Source: Pseudo-nitzschia pungens
Lineage: Eukaryota; Bacillariophyta; Bacillariophyceae; Bacillariales; Bacillariaceae
NCBI GenBank assembly: GCA_037355855.1
Contig: CM074761.1
Location: forward strand, 4,235,346-4,299,345
Reading direction: 5' to 3'
DNA: 64,000 bases
Part shown: in pieces, positions 44,330-53,924 of the stretch
Position numbering within the stretch: position 1 is the stretch's first letter
How the letters are laid out: every line of letters begins with the position of its first letter
Notes under the pieces: generated by a model
Seen by the model: the letters and a program-made list of their open reading frames with translations, nothing else
What the model was told of the DNA's origin: nothing
Database searches by the model: none
Position numbers and translations under genes: made by a program

Positions 44330-45280
44330 GTTTCGAGATTGGATTGCACCGGAGCGATCGCTTCTCAATCAGTCTTTTTTAAAATCGGTTGCACGCACTA
44401 TTGCTTTCAGGATCAAAACAAAGGTAGAAGATGTCTCGTTCGTTTTCTTTTGGCTCTCGAGATGGTTGAAAGATTTTGACAAAAATTAGGATTTGCGTGA
44501 CCGTTCAATCGGAACCAACGGCCATTGCAATAGGCCATTGTTTCCCTTCCACTTAGTGTGAAAACATGGCAACAAGGAACAAGCAACAATTACAAGTTCT
44601 CGTACTCATTCTCGTAAACCTTACTCGCCGCGTCCAACAGATCGATGATCGATGATTGAGATGCATTTTGACAGTTCATTCATTTCTGAAATCCTTTCTC
44701 TTCTTCTTGATCATTGATTTCAGGGTCAGCAGTACGTACGTACACCTACTCGAACTTTACGTACATACTGTACCAGTAGTGGAATCAAACCCTGGTCGGT
44801 TCGATCGTGGGTCAATCGATCCCGCATGACTCAAACCATTCGATGTCGATATACCGGTATGATCAGCAGAGTAAACCTTACTATATGCCGGTAGTATTAT
44901 TAATATGATGTCATCTTTCAATAGCACTGGTCGGGTTTTCGTTCCTTCCACAAACCCAAGATCATGATTTTTCAGCACCATCATTCATCATTGAATCAAT
45001 CAATCATCGATCGGTCCATATCATAACCTTACCGTACAAATCGAATCAGACACAGAAGGACAGCACAAGTTGCTAGTATAAGCTTTACTGCTAGTGTTTG
45101 CACCCTACCGTCATTCATCCTTCACACAAATTACTCATTTCCACCTGAATCGGTCGCGATACCTTTGTCCCCGGAGCGACAGTGTCGCCACGGAGCACCA
45201 CTGTTTGAGCCAGATCAACCTCATCTCTTCGTTCGGGTCGAAGTGCATCGACATCGCATTGAGAAACGAGCTAACGCAGG
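44330..45280. promoter_or_regulatory. Divergent 5' region between ATM1 and Ski3
   Basis: 950 bases with no supported gene. TAACCTTAC at 45024-45032 and AAACCTTAC variants near 44616 and 44873, each beside CGTAC words. A stretch resembling a tRNA B box near 44786 was checked and does not fold. Bidirectional promoter role inferred. Confidence 0.45.
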
Positions 45281-48200
45281 ATGTCTTCGTTGTCACCAGG
45301 GAAAATGAAGGCCTACCTTTCAAAAATAAAAGAGAATTTCCTCGACAAACCTTCGCCCGGAGGGACTCTAGGAGATTCTTTTTTGGGTGTGTTGAAGATG
45401 GAGTTGCTTTTGAGAGGAATATTGGTCCAAGACGAGAACAAAATTTGGAGCCAGATACAAGATTCTGTGGGAAAAAGCCTACTAGTTGAGAATTCCGCGT
45501 CGAAGATACCAAAAGCACTGTTAGCCGGAGCAAATGTTATAGCAGGGCGTGTGGTAGAAGCATTTCACAACAAGCTTACGACTCACGCATCAATGCCATC
45601 TTTTCGAGATGCCAATGGAATTAGTAACTCCGATTTCCTAAAAAATCTTGTCCCGTTCGAGGAAACTGCGGGTGCTCGTCAACGTGCGGAAGACATTCAG
45701 GACGACCGATGGCTCTTTCTTCTATTCCATCGAAAACAACAGTCACGCGGCGGGGACGATGTGTCTTTGGAGGACTATGCGAATGGTTTGCTACAAGTCG
45801 CACTCGGGTGCTACACTACAGCAGCACTGATCCAATCGGATACTCCACCAATGTGGAAAAAAATTTGGGATGTCTGGAATCTTCTAGAGAAAGCTACTTC
45901 GTTTCCTGAGAAGATGACTTGCAACAAAACAGATAATCGTCCTCCGTTTGAGGCACAAGTCGCGATCGAAAACCTGATTCGTATTGCTCTCTCAAAAAAT
46001 AACACCAAACGTGCGTCAGAACTGCAATTGCAACTTGTACGAAGTTATTTGAACCCGGACCGTATAGCGTTGGTCGGGGTATCATTGGTGTCTATGCAGA
46101 ACCCAAAGTCAAATGGAAAAAGTGTCGCGATCGCGGAGTGCTTTGGAGACTCAATCACAAAAGATTTACCATCCAACAAGGACAAATCAAGTGAAAGCGC
46201 CATGTTGGCAGAAAAAGCCAGGTCAACTCTGGAGACCTCTGAGTCATACTTTGATCAAGAAGCCAAAAATCAACAAGATTCATCGGCAGCTATCACCTCG
46301 GACTTGTTGCTTTACCAAATACTTCAAGTAGAAACTCTTTTAGCGCAAGATGACGCAAATGTGCATCAGCAAGCGCAAGAAATGTGTAGAAGATCTACGA
46401 CTCAAATCAGTCTCACCGACTGCATTGATAAATGCCGAAAGCTATTAGTGCTTTCATCTCGTGACAGCAGTGAAGAGAGCTTTTTGGATCAGGCAAAAAT
46501 CCTACGAGACAGTATGATCGCTTCGTGGAGTTCGGCGACAGTGTCTCTGGATGCTGGAAAAGAACTTACTTTGTGTGCAATATTGTCAAGAATTGACAAC
46601 CTACATCTGTCTTTTTATTGGGTCCAACAATCCATTCTTAGACTGAAAGAAAGGGCAGAAATTATCAGTCGAAAGAATTCGAATTACTATGAACCATGGA
46701 ATGAACTGCTCGAATACGTTCGACCAATTTTAACAGAAATGGAGCGTCAAATTGGACAAATCACAACATCCATTGTCGTGCAGAATGAATCGAAAGAACG
46801 TGTGTGTATCATGATGCAATGGCTTGATCAAATATTGGGGGAGAGTACTGACGAAAAGACAAATCAGGATTCATGTACTCTGATGAAACTCATCGATAAT
46901 GTTGTTTCACTGATGCCCAATATACTTTGGATGATATTCGGAGACGACGGCAGAGCAATTCAACCCCTTCACCATGAGATGAATGTCGTGGCCGACATAT
47001 TATCAGCATTGATACAACGGAATGAAAAGGCTGAGTCAGAAAAACGACGCAGACAGAAAGACAAACCAATAGTTGGAACGAAAGAAAGTAGCGCATCAAT
47101 GAGTGCATTAGAGTGGCAACATGCGAAAGCGTCCGCCATGTGTTTCACCTGTCAAGACGATAATGCTTGTGTGTATCAAATAACAATCGATGCTATTTCA
47201 AGTAGCAAGAATTTGGAAAGGGGAGGGTTTCTATCTTTTTTGCAGTGCATGGTGGCATGGTCAGGTTGGTTCCGAAACCCATGGCCGTACTGTTCAAATT
47301 TGGGTGATGCGAGGCGTTTGGTTGCTAACGCAGAATTCAATCTTGGTCGTCCTTTGACAAAGTTGGAACAAGTGTTATTGCAACTGGCAAAGGCTGACGC
47401 GGAATTATTGAATGGCGGCTTCATGCAACAGGCTCAGGAGCAGTATGTTAGTGTGATAACTAAACTGCAAGAAAAGGATTGTTCGATCGAGACGCAGTCT
47501 GCGTCGTTCTTACTTATACATTGCTACAACGCGATGGCACGAATTGAGCATGCTGATCAACAGTATATAGATTACAAGGATGCCAAAGCATCGTTTACGA
47601 AGAAAAGTCTCGAAATTCTTGAAAACTTGGATTTGTCATCAACAACCCCGTCTCTGTTCATGTGGCACCTACGATCAACTTTTATTGCGTCAAGGGCGCA
47701 TGCATTGAGTGTCACCCGTCAACTAATAGCCGACTCGCTCATTTACTTTGAACGTTTCGAGGAAGCTCGATCTTTTCTGCAGAAAGCAGTTGTTGGTTCA
47801 CCACTTGATTCCGATGCAGCGTTAGCTTTGGGAGCTTTCCTCATGCGAATCACGCTTTACCTTACAAAGGAACGAAGGGTAGAAAAGGTGAAAGAAGCAC
47901 AGATTCATCTACTCAAAGCAGCCAAATTGGATCCATCGAAGCCAAATCCGTTCGCTCTTTTAGGTATCTGGTATGAGGAAAACGGAGATCAAAAGAGGGC
48001 CCTCGGGTGTTTCCTGAAGAGCCTCAAGTTGGACCCTTGCAACCCAGTTGCTGGAAGGGGACTCTTGCGTTTATCTCCCAACGGAGACAATCGAAAAATT
48101 TTGGAATTTGCCATCAATAAGAGTTCGCCGTTGAACGGATGGGCATGGCGCGCAGTTGGACGGGACAAAACCTACATTGACGGGGACGACGGCTTGGCCG

Positions 48201-50119
48201 TTGTTGCAATCCTGAAAGCTCTGCGTTGTAGGGATATTGCTTTCCCAGACAAAGAAAGTCTTGGAATATTTTATGATAACCCGTCATCGAAAATGGAGAA
48301 CGAAAAATCGGCTGCGCTCGCTGAGGTTGGAATGTGTTATCGTAGATTGGGTCGTATGACTGCTTCCATTCGGGCCTTTCGTGCTTCGATTGAAGCTGTT
48401 GGACTTAAATTTGTTCAATCTGCTACACTCATTTCGTGCGCTCAAGTCGAACAAGAATTGGGCCTATTTGATGAAGCGGCCGAAAAGTTTGCGAGTGTGA
48501 TTGATAGAGAAGAAAGTCCTAGCCGATCGGTTGCTTTGTATGGCCATGCAATGACATTATTCTCAATAGCACAGAGAGACTTCATGGATGGAAAAGCTGG
48601 AGCAGCATTCGCTCTTATACAACTTGCGGTGAAAAATTGTGTAAATTCCTCAGTCCTCTCAGGTTGCGAATACAAGCTCCTTGGAGATTTATATTCCTTC
48701 GGTGCATCCTTGCCAGCGAATGTATTTTGTGACGACAAAACTACGGACCCTGACACGAATCTTTGCATTGAAGAACAACTTGATTTTGTATCGAAAGGAG
48801 AGGAAGCGTTCCGTTCATGCCTTACTACTCAAGCTCGTTTCTGTTCCGACGATGAAGAAGGTATTGTTACCAAGAGCTCACTTTTGAGCGATATTGCGTC
48901 AAACATTCTCTTGCAAGGTCAGTTACTATCATCCATGGGGAGTGACAACCAAAAGGTTCACGACAAATACAATAGTGCAGCCGAAGCATTTCGTCAAGCT
49001 ATCGAGTACAATCCAACACACGCAGCCTCATGGTGTGGCCTTGGGTGTTCTGTTCTGAAGACAGATCCCCTTTTGGCACAACATGCCTTTAGTCGTTGCG
49101 TTCAAATAGAAAGTATGTTTCCCGATGCCTACGCGAATGCTGGGTTCCTGTATACGTCAAGGCTTGCTTTTTTTGCATCGAGAAGCACAATGGAAGCCTT
49201 GACACAGGTTGCTGATACTCCGATGATGTGGATGAACTGTGCCTTCATGTTTGAGCGTGAGGCAGAAAAAAGTCTTGCAGGGGAGGATGAGGATCAATCA
49301 GAAGATTACATGAGCCAGGCGGCCGACGCTTACCGAGCATCATTGCAAGTAACGCGTCACCCAGAAGCGCAACTTGGCCTCTCTTTAACTGGTCGGATTA
49401 TATCGTCGCACAAACACGTGAAGTATGGTGTTCCGTTGTCACGCTTATCCGCCATGAGAAGACGAGATAGCAACTCTTTCATGAAAGAATTCGTCGATAC
49501 GTCTGTCAAAGACAATGGGCCAGCATTCATTTTCCATGCTGTGATGTCAATGGAAAAAGGACTTCGTGCGCCCCCGCATGCAACGTGGCAAAATCAGATC
49601 TACGTAGAAGGAAAAGAGGCATTGAGACTGGCCCAAGCCAATCCAAGAATTTTTGGGACATTGTTGAGTGATTCTTCTGCCCAGAAACTCGAAGCCTCCA
49701 TCAAACCTTTGATGGTCGAAGGAGAAAGAAAGAAGGATACGTTTACGTTGCCCACGAATGTTGTAAATCTTCAAAGAGAAATATGGCTTCAACCAAACCG
49801 CGCTGACCTATGGTTGTCACTAGCTAAGTTATTTGTAGAGGACGGCGCTGTTGAATCAGCTAGATCAGCCGCTTCTAGAGCAGCTGATATCTTGTCGCTG
49901 GAACTAACGGCATCCTCTCAAGCAAGTAGTAAGAGTCCGCCCTTCGTGAATGCAAAAATAATCTCAGAAGCTTTGTCCTTGCGGTGCTGGCTTGGCGAAA
50001 TACAGAGGAAATGTATTTCACGAGTTGACATACAGCGATCTCTCTTGATGAACCCCGCGAACTCAGTAGCACGCCGAAGTCTTTTGTTTCAGGCAAACAC
50101 CACAAGTTCTTGTGTTTGA
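45281..50119 (+). CDS. SKI3: Ski3/TTC37-like TPR scaffold of the SKI complex
   Basis: A single 4.8-kb exon encoding 1,612 residues, the usual Ski3 size. It is built of tetratricopeptide-type helix pairs throughout. The clearest are at ~887 (PFALLGIWYEENGDQKRALG, CFLKSLKLDPCNP) and ~1240 (AFRQAIEYNPTHAASWCGLG). Blocks typical of Ski3/TTC37 include AAEKFASVIDRE, YKLLGDLYSFGASLPANVF and MWMNCAFMFEREAEKSL. In yeast and animals Ski3 holds the Ski2 helicase and Ski8 and feeds mRNA into the cytoplasmic exosome for 3'-5' decay. No frame break occurs in the whole exon, in contrast with several neighbours. Sel1/TPR proteins of other function are the alternative, but length and C-terminal pattern favour Ski3. 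Confidence 0.8.
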   Translation: MSSLSPGKMKAYLSKIKENFLDKPSPGGTLGDSFLGVLKMELLLRGILVQDENKIWSQIQDSVGKSLLVENSASKIPKALLAGANVIAGRVVEAFHNKLTTHASMPSFRDANGISNSDFLKNLVPFEETAGARQRAEDIQDDRWLFLLFHRKQQSRGGDDVSLEDYANGLLQVALGCYTTAALIQSDTPPMWKKIWDVWNLLEKATSFPEKMTCNKTDNRPPFEAQVAIENLIRIALSKNNTKRASELQLQLVRSYLNPDRIALVGVSLVSMQNPKSNGKSVAIAECFGDSITKDLPSNKDKSSESAMLAEKARSTLETSESYFDQEAKNQQDSSAAITSDLLLYQILQVETLLAQDDANVHQQAQEMCRRSTTQISLTDCIDKCRKLLVLSSRDSSEESFLDQAKILRDSMIASWSSATVSLDAGKELTLCAILSRIDNLHLSFYWVQQSILRLKERAEIISRKNSNYYEPWNELLEYVRPILTEMERQIGQITTSIVVQNESKERVCIMMQWLDQILGESTDEKTNQDSCTLMKLIDNVVSLMPNILWMIFGDDGRAIQPLHHEMNVVADILSALIQRNEKAESEKRRRQKDKPIVGTKESSASMSALEWQHAKASAMCFTCQDDNACVYQITIDAISSSKNLERGGFLSFLQCMVAWSGWFRNPWPYCSNLGDARRLVANAEFNLGRPLTKLEQVLLQLAKADAELLNGGFMQQAQEQYVSVITKLQEKDCSIETQSASFLLIHCYNAMARIEHADQQYIDYKDAKASFTKKSLEILENLDLSSTTPSLFMWHLRSTFIASRAHALSVTRQLIADSLIYFERFEEARSFLQKAVVGSPLDSDAALALGAFLMRITLYLTKERRVEKVKEAQIHLLKAAKLDPSKPNPFALLGIWYEENGDQKRALGCFLKSLKLDPCNPVAGRGLLRLSPNGDNRKILEFAINKSSPLNGWAWRAVGRDKTYIDGDDGLAVVAILKALRCRDIAFPDKESLGIFYDNPSSKMENEKSAALAEVGMCYRRLGRMTASIRAFRASIEAVGLKFVQSATLISCAQVEQELGLFDEAAEKFASVIDREESPSRSVALYGHAMTLFSIAQRDFMDGKAGAAFALIQLAVKNCVNSSVLSGCEYKLLGDLYSFGASLPANVFCDDKTTDPDTNLCIEEQLDFVSKGEEAFRSCLTTQARFCSDDEEGIVTKSSLLSDIASNILLQGQLLSSMGSDNQKVHDKYNSAAEAFRQAIEYNPTHAASWCGLGCSVLKTDPLLAQHAFSRCVQIESMFPDAYANAGFLYTSRLAFFASRSTMEALTQVADTPMMWMNCAFMFEREAEKSLAGEDEDQSEDYMSQAADAYRASLQVTRHPEAQLGLSLTGRIISSHKHVKYGVPLSRLSAMRRRDSNSFMKEFVDTSVKDNGPAFIFHAVMSMEKGLRAPPHATWQNQIYVEGKEALRLAQANPRIFGTLLSDSSAQKLEASIKPLMVEGERKKDTFTLPTNVVNLQREIWLQPNRADLWLSLAKLFVEDGAVESARSAASRAADILSLELTASSQASSKSPPFVNAKIISEALSLRCWLGEIQRKCISRVDIQRSLLMNPANSVARRSLLFQANTTSSCV

Positions 50120-50210
50120 TGGAAACATCTATGAAATGTTTGTCTCAATAACACATTTTGTCTTTATAGTGAAAGTAGGCGGTAGTTTACAAAAAATACA
50201 AGTTATTGAG

Positions 50211-52818
50211 TCAAAGGCCGCGATCGCAGTTCTTTCCAGAAACACCGGAGTTGTGTCCCTGCGTCCCTGTGTTTCTGTTGCCATTACGGCCTCTGCGTAT
50301 ATTTTGACTTCGTGGATCTTGATTCGACCCAAAATTCCTCATGTTCTGTTTTTTCTGATGAACCATTTTTTCATGAGAATGTACGTTCATGTCATAGGCA
50401 ATTGTCAAAGGTTGTTCAAAATGTTTGAAACCCGATTTTTTTGCGTTTCTTCGTGTTGGCTCCGGTTCGACGAATGGTGGGCTCGGCCAAAGCTTATCAT
50501 TATGAGATTTCTCAGAGCACAGGAGTTTTCTCAAATAATCTTCTGCATCATGGAGACAATCCATGATTTTCTTCGATCCATACTCATTGACAGTTGAACC
50601 TAAGTCATGAGGGCAGTAGGAGTCGTACGTCTCGAAAGGATCTTCGATGGAAAAGAAAAGGCTTGGTTTTCTCGTAGCAAGTTTCGATAGACTGATGTTG
50701 GCTCTTTTAATCGACACAGCATGTGTGCCAAAAGGGAAACGCGTACTGTAGAATTCGAAGAAACCATACAGGAGTAGACTCATCGGCATCTCTTCGAAGT
50801 CAGGGGGTGCAGTCCATAAATTAGCTCTTTTGAGTGTTTCCCAGTTCACAGTGCAAGTATCCAAATTGTTGACGAAATGCCAGTAATTCCCTTCCGGATT
50901 AGGTACAACACCTACAGCGTTCATAAGGTCAGGTGACTGGAGATTAGGAAGAAAACCAATGCATTGGAGATAAAAAATGACGAGGTTCATCCACGCGTAC
51001 GAACTAAGGCATTTTTCTTTTGCTGAATTAATCTTGTGCTCTTTGGCCCATTCCTTCACAGTCATCATTAATCGTCTCGCTCTTGGATCTATCAAAGAAT
51101 AGTCGCGAAGGAGACCCGAATTCGCTACAGCTATATCGTTAAGAAAACAAATATCAAAACTATGAAGAAAATTCGCGAATACAACCAGACGATGAGGAAT
51201 TTGCGCAAAGGGACCAGTAACGGCGAATGTCATTGCTGCCTCGTTACTCACTTAATTGATCCATCTTCAGTAAAAGGGTTATGGGCGTAAACGTAGGTAC
51301 CAGTAATGACGGGAATCCTTGCTTTGGTGATTGGCGTCATCGACCTGAATTCAGCTTTGTGGTTACTCAGTTTGCGGAAAACTTTATAAACTAAATTCTT
51401 CATGGATTGTTGATATTGCCTAGCATCAACGCTCCCGTCACGAAAGCCTCGCTGGAGACCATCCGCTTCAGGTATCCAAAGTGATATGTCAACATCAGAT
51501 CCTTTACCAAGAGAAAGGTTCGACAAACAACTTCCGTATATGCTCAGCTATGAAAAGTATTGACGTAAGTGAGAGGACGATACTATTCATTTGCGGACGT
51601 TTTGACAAGAATTGAACCAATACTCACTCTAGCTCCTGGAAACCTTGAGGTTAGCAAATTCGACAACCGTAAGTGGATTCTTCTCACCGCTTTTTGATAT
51701 TGTTGATCCAACCGTTGCGCAGTTGATTGATCAAGACTGTTAATTATTTCTTCGCAATCACGGGCTTTCAACTTGATGTCTTTTTCGCTCGTCTCACATG
51801 AGGTTACAAGGATCTTCAAAGGCGACAACAGATCCGGGTTGCAACGTTTTGACAGATTCTTTATCCAACAATCTGACCAAAACAAAGGCAATCCTTTTGG
51901 ATCCTCTGAAATCTGTAATGCTAATTCTAGACCAAGAAATGCCTTCAAAATGCATTTCACGTCTTCTTTAGCTGTAATGTTTTGTTTGCATGTCGATATT
52001 CCGAACGATTCTGTCCCCAATAACCAGCACATTGGCCCATTGCGCCTTGTTTTGTAGCGAGTTTTTCCAATGATTAAACCCTTGTCATTCCGTCTTGGGT
52101 GATTCAAAATTGGTAGCAAGTGAGGAAACAGCACACGAATCGAATTCAATGTCCTAACCAACCTAACTGCGATAGATTCTTCCTCGAATTTCGTTCTATC
52201 GTTCAGATCATTGCCACTAACGCGTGTTTCATTCTTTGCCGTATCTTGTTCTGTCCATCCTTCTCTAGAGTTCTCGAGATTGTGTTGTAGGAGACGTTGT
52301 TGCTGGTGATCTAGCGCTCTTACTTTCAGATTTCCCCTAAACGCATCATTGGACCGAGCTCCACCGAAACGATGTCGGAAGCAACGTATATCCTGCAAAG
52401 CTGAGTGAATCTGGTTCGATAGATTATCTATTCGCTTTAATTTTTGATAGCTTTGGTACTCTGGGGGTATTGATATCTGATTCACTTCCGAATTCGCTTT
52501 TCTATTTTCGCCATTCTCTACCTCTGCCTCAATCTCGGATTTTTCAACGGTTTCGGGCTCGTCGAACGATGTGCTCATGCTCTTTTGTGTTGTTTCGCCA
52601 AGAAGGTTCGCACACGTTTCGTCAACTTCGAACCCAAAGCGCAGAAGAATGTTGTTCAAATCAAAGGAAGGATACAGTGATTGAAGCAAAGCCGCCGTTG
52701 TGTGAAGCAAGATTGGTTGCTCTTCGTCTAGCGAATGATTCGATTTCGGGTCCTTGATGTACAGATATCCGTTTGGTGAGACTTCGATCTCCTCTTCTGA
52801 CCAAAGAACACTGCCCAT
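50211..52818 (-). CDS. Cid1-type non-canonical nucleotidyltransferase (terminal uridylyl/adenylyl transferase)
   Basis: Exons 52818-51628, 51547-51252 and 51159-50211; introns 80 and 92 nt, GTGAGT donors, phases close, 811 residues. ATG 52818 was chosen because the longer frame starts without ATG. The N-terminal ~390 residues have no recognised domain. Catalytic core: IYGSCLSNLSLGKGSDVDIS, where Gly402-Ser403 and Asp415/Asp417 form the pol-beta metal site; the third acid is Asp498 in FDICFLNDIAVANSGLLRDY. The PAP-associated part is SYAWMNLVIFYLQCIGFLP and LLYGFFEFYSTRFPF. The C-terminus is Asn/Gly/Arg-rich (RRGRNGNRNTGTQGHN), a likely RNA-contact tail. Uridylation versus adenylation cannot be told from these motifs. 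The gene ends 91 bases from the Ski3 stop, tail to tail. Confidence 0.88.
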
Positions 52819-53924
52819 TATGAGAACATTCAATGTAAAATCGGTAGAACCGATTCCCACACAATAGCTCTAATCAAAGACAAACGTTACTCCCTGTTCA
52901 TCAAAAACGGTTCCAATTGACGCTTGAAAATAATCGCGACGATGAGAGCAGCAGATGTTCGCAGGTTTGTGCGGCGTCAGATGCTTCTCGCTGAGAAACT
53001 CTTTCTTCCAGAACGTGCGGGAAGACAATAGGAGCTGATTTTTTATGCTGCTTGATTGGGTGAAAATTCTGATCGTAAATCATGTAGCGCCATTGTCGAT
53101 TTCGATTTCGAAGAATCTTTTTTTATGTTATGCAAACATCAAAAACAGTATTGGCTTGATCTGATGAAGTTTACAGGCGTTAAATGCGATAGTGAACAAG
53201 CGAGAAGTCGAAGCAATCCCTATTAGCTGCCCCCCGTGCTACTTCCCATACTACTTATTTCTACGGAAACTGGGGGTGACTGTCAGGAATTTCGTATTTC
53301 TTGTACGTACTCGTACGTACTCTTACGTACTCGTGCATACCTAATTCAGTTTTGATTACCAATTACGAATTCATAAGATAATTAAGGTTACCCGTAAGTT
53401 ACGGAAAGAAAAACAGTTTTTCGGAGAGCGTCAAAGCCCATAAATGCGTCAAGACTACTTTAGCGCCAACAATTCATCACGTCGCATCAGGTTCCTCCAT
53501 CATGATGCTGCATGCATCACGACCCTGTCCTCCATTTCAAATCAATCAAACGCTCTCTGATTTCAGACTACAGTACGCACAGTACCAGGTATGGAATTCA
53601 TCAATCACTGTTTCGTGTAGCTATATTTTGTTTTGACCAGTGAAGATTATGTTGAAGTGTCGCTTTTTGTTTCGAGTCACCATGATGATGTAAGCCTCTA
53701 ATGATTATCGGCTCCGTTCTTTTTTCGAGTGTTTGTCGGAAGCTTTATCGCTAGGCAGAATAATGCAGATCAAGACCCCAAATTTAGCTTGAGGAGTCTC
53801 ATCAAAATCGTCATCATTGAAGACCATTTCCTGTACAGTAGTTCGTAAGTCTCTTGTTGCATTAGCAATCAGCAGAGGCATTCTGCAATAGAATTTCATG
53901 CATCATTCTTCTCTAGTCTCTTCA
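52819..53924. other. Intergenic region with a 10-bp tandem, possible small 3' exon
   Basis: Contains the tandem at 53304-53333 and a TAAGGTTAC variant near 53383. A minus-strand frame at 53705-53899 (MPLLIANATRDLRTTVQEMV and onward, basic end) follows an AG acceptor and could be a small gene or a last exon of the PHD gene, but no good donor supports this. Confidence 0.4.
53304..53333. repeat. Three tandem copies of TACGTACTCG/T
   Basis: Units TACGTACTCG, TACGTACTCT and TACGTACTCG in direct succession, in a gap without genes. Confidence 0.85.

Noticed and set aside
44757..44830. tRNA-like B-box (GGTTTGATTCC on the minus strand)
   Set aside because: The T-stem does not pair and no A box or acceptor stem is found at the right distance.
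53705..53899. Small minus-strand frame downstream of the PHD gene
   Set aside because: Could be a last exon (AG acceptor before it), but the only donor near the PHD stop is GTTGAT and the phase gives no convincing product; left as unresolved.
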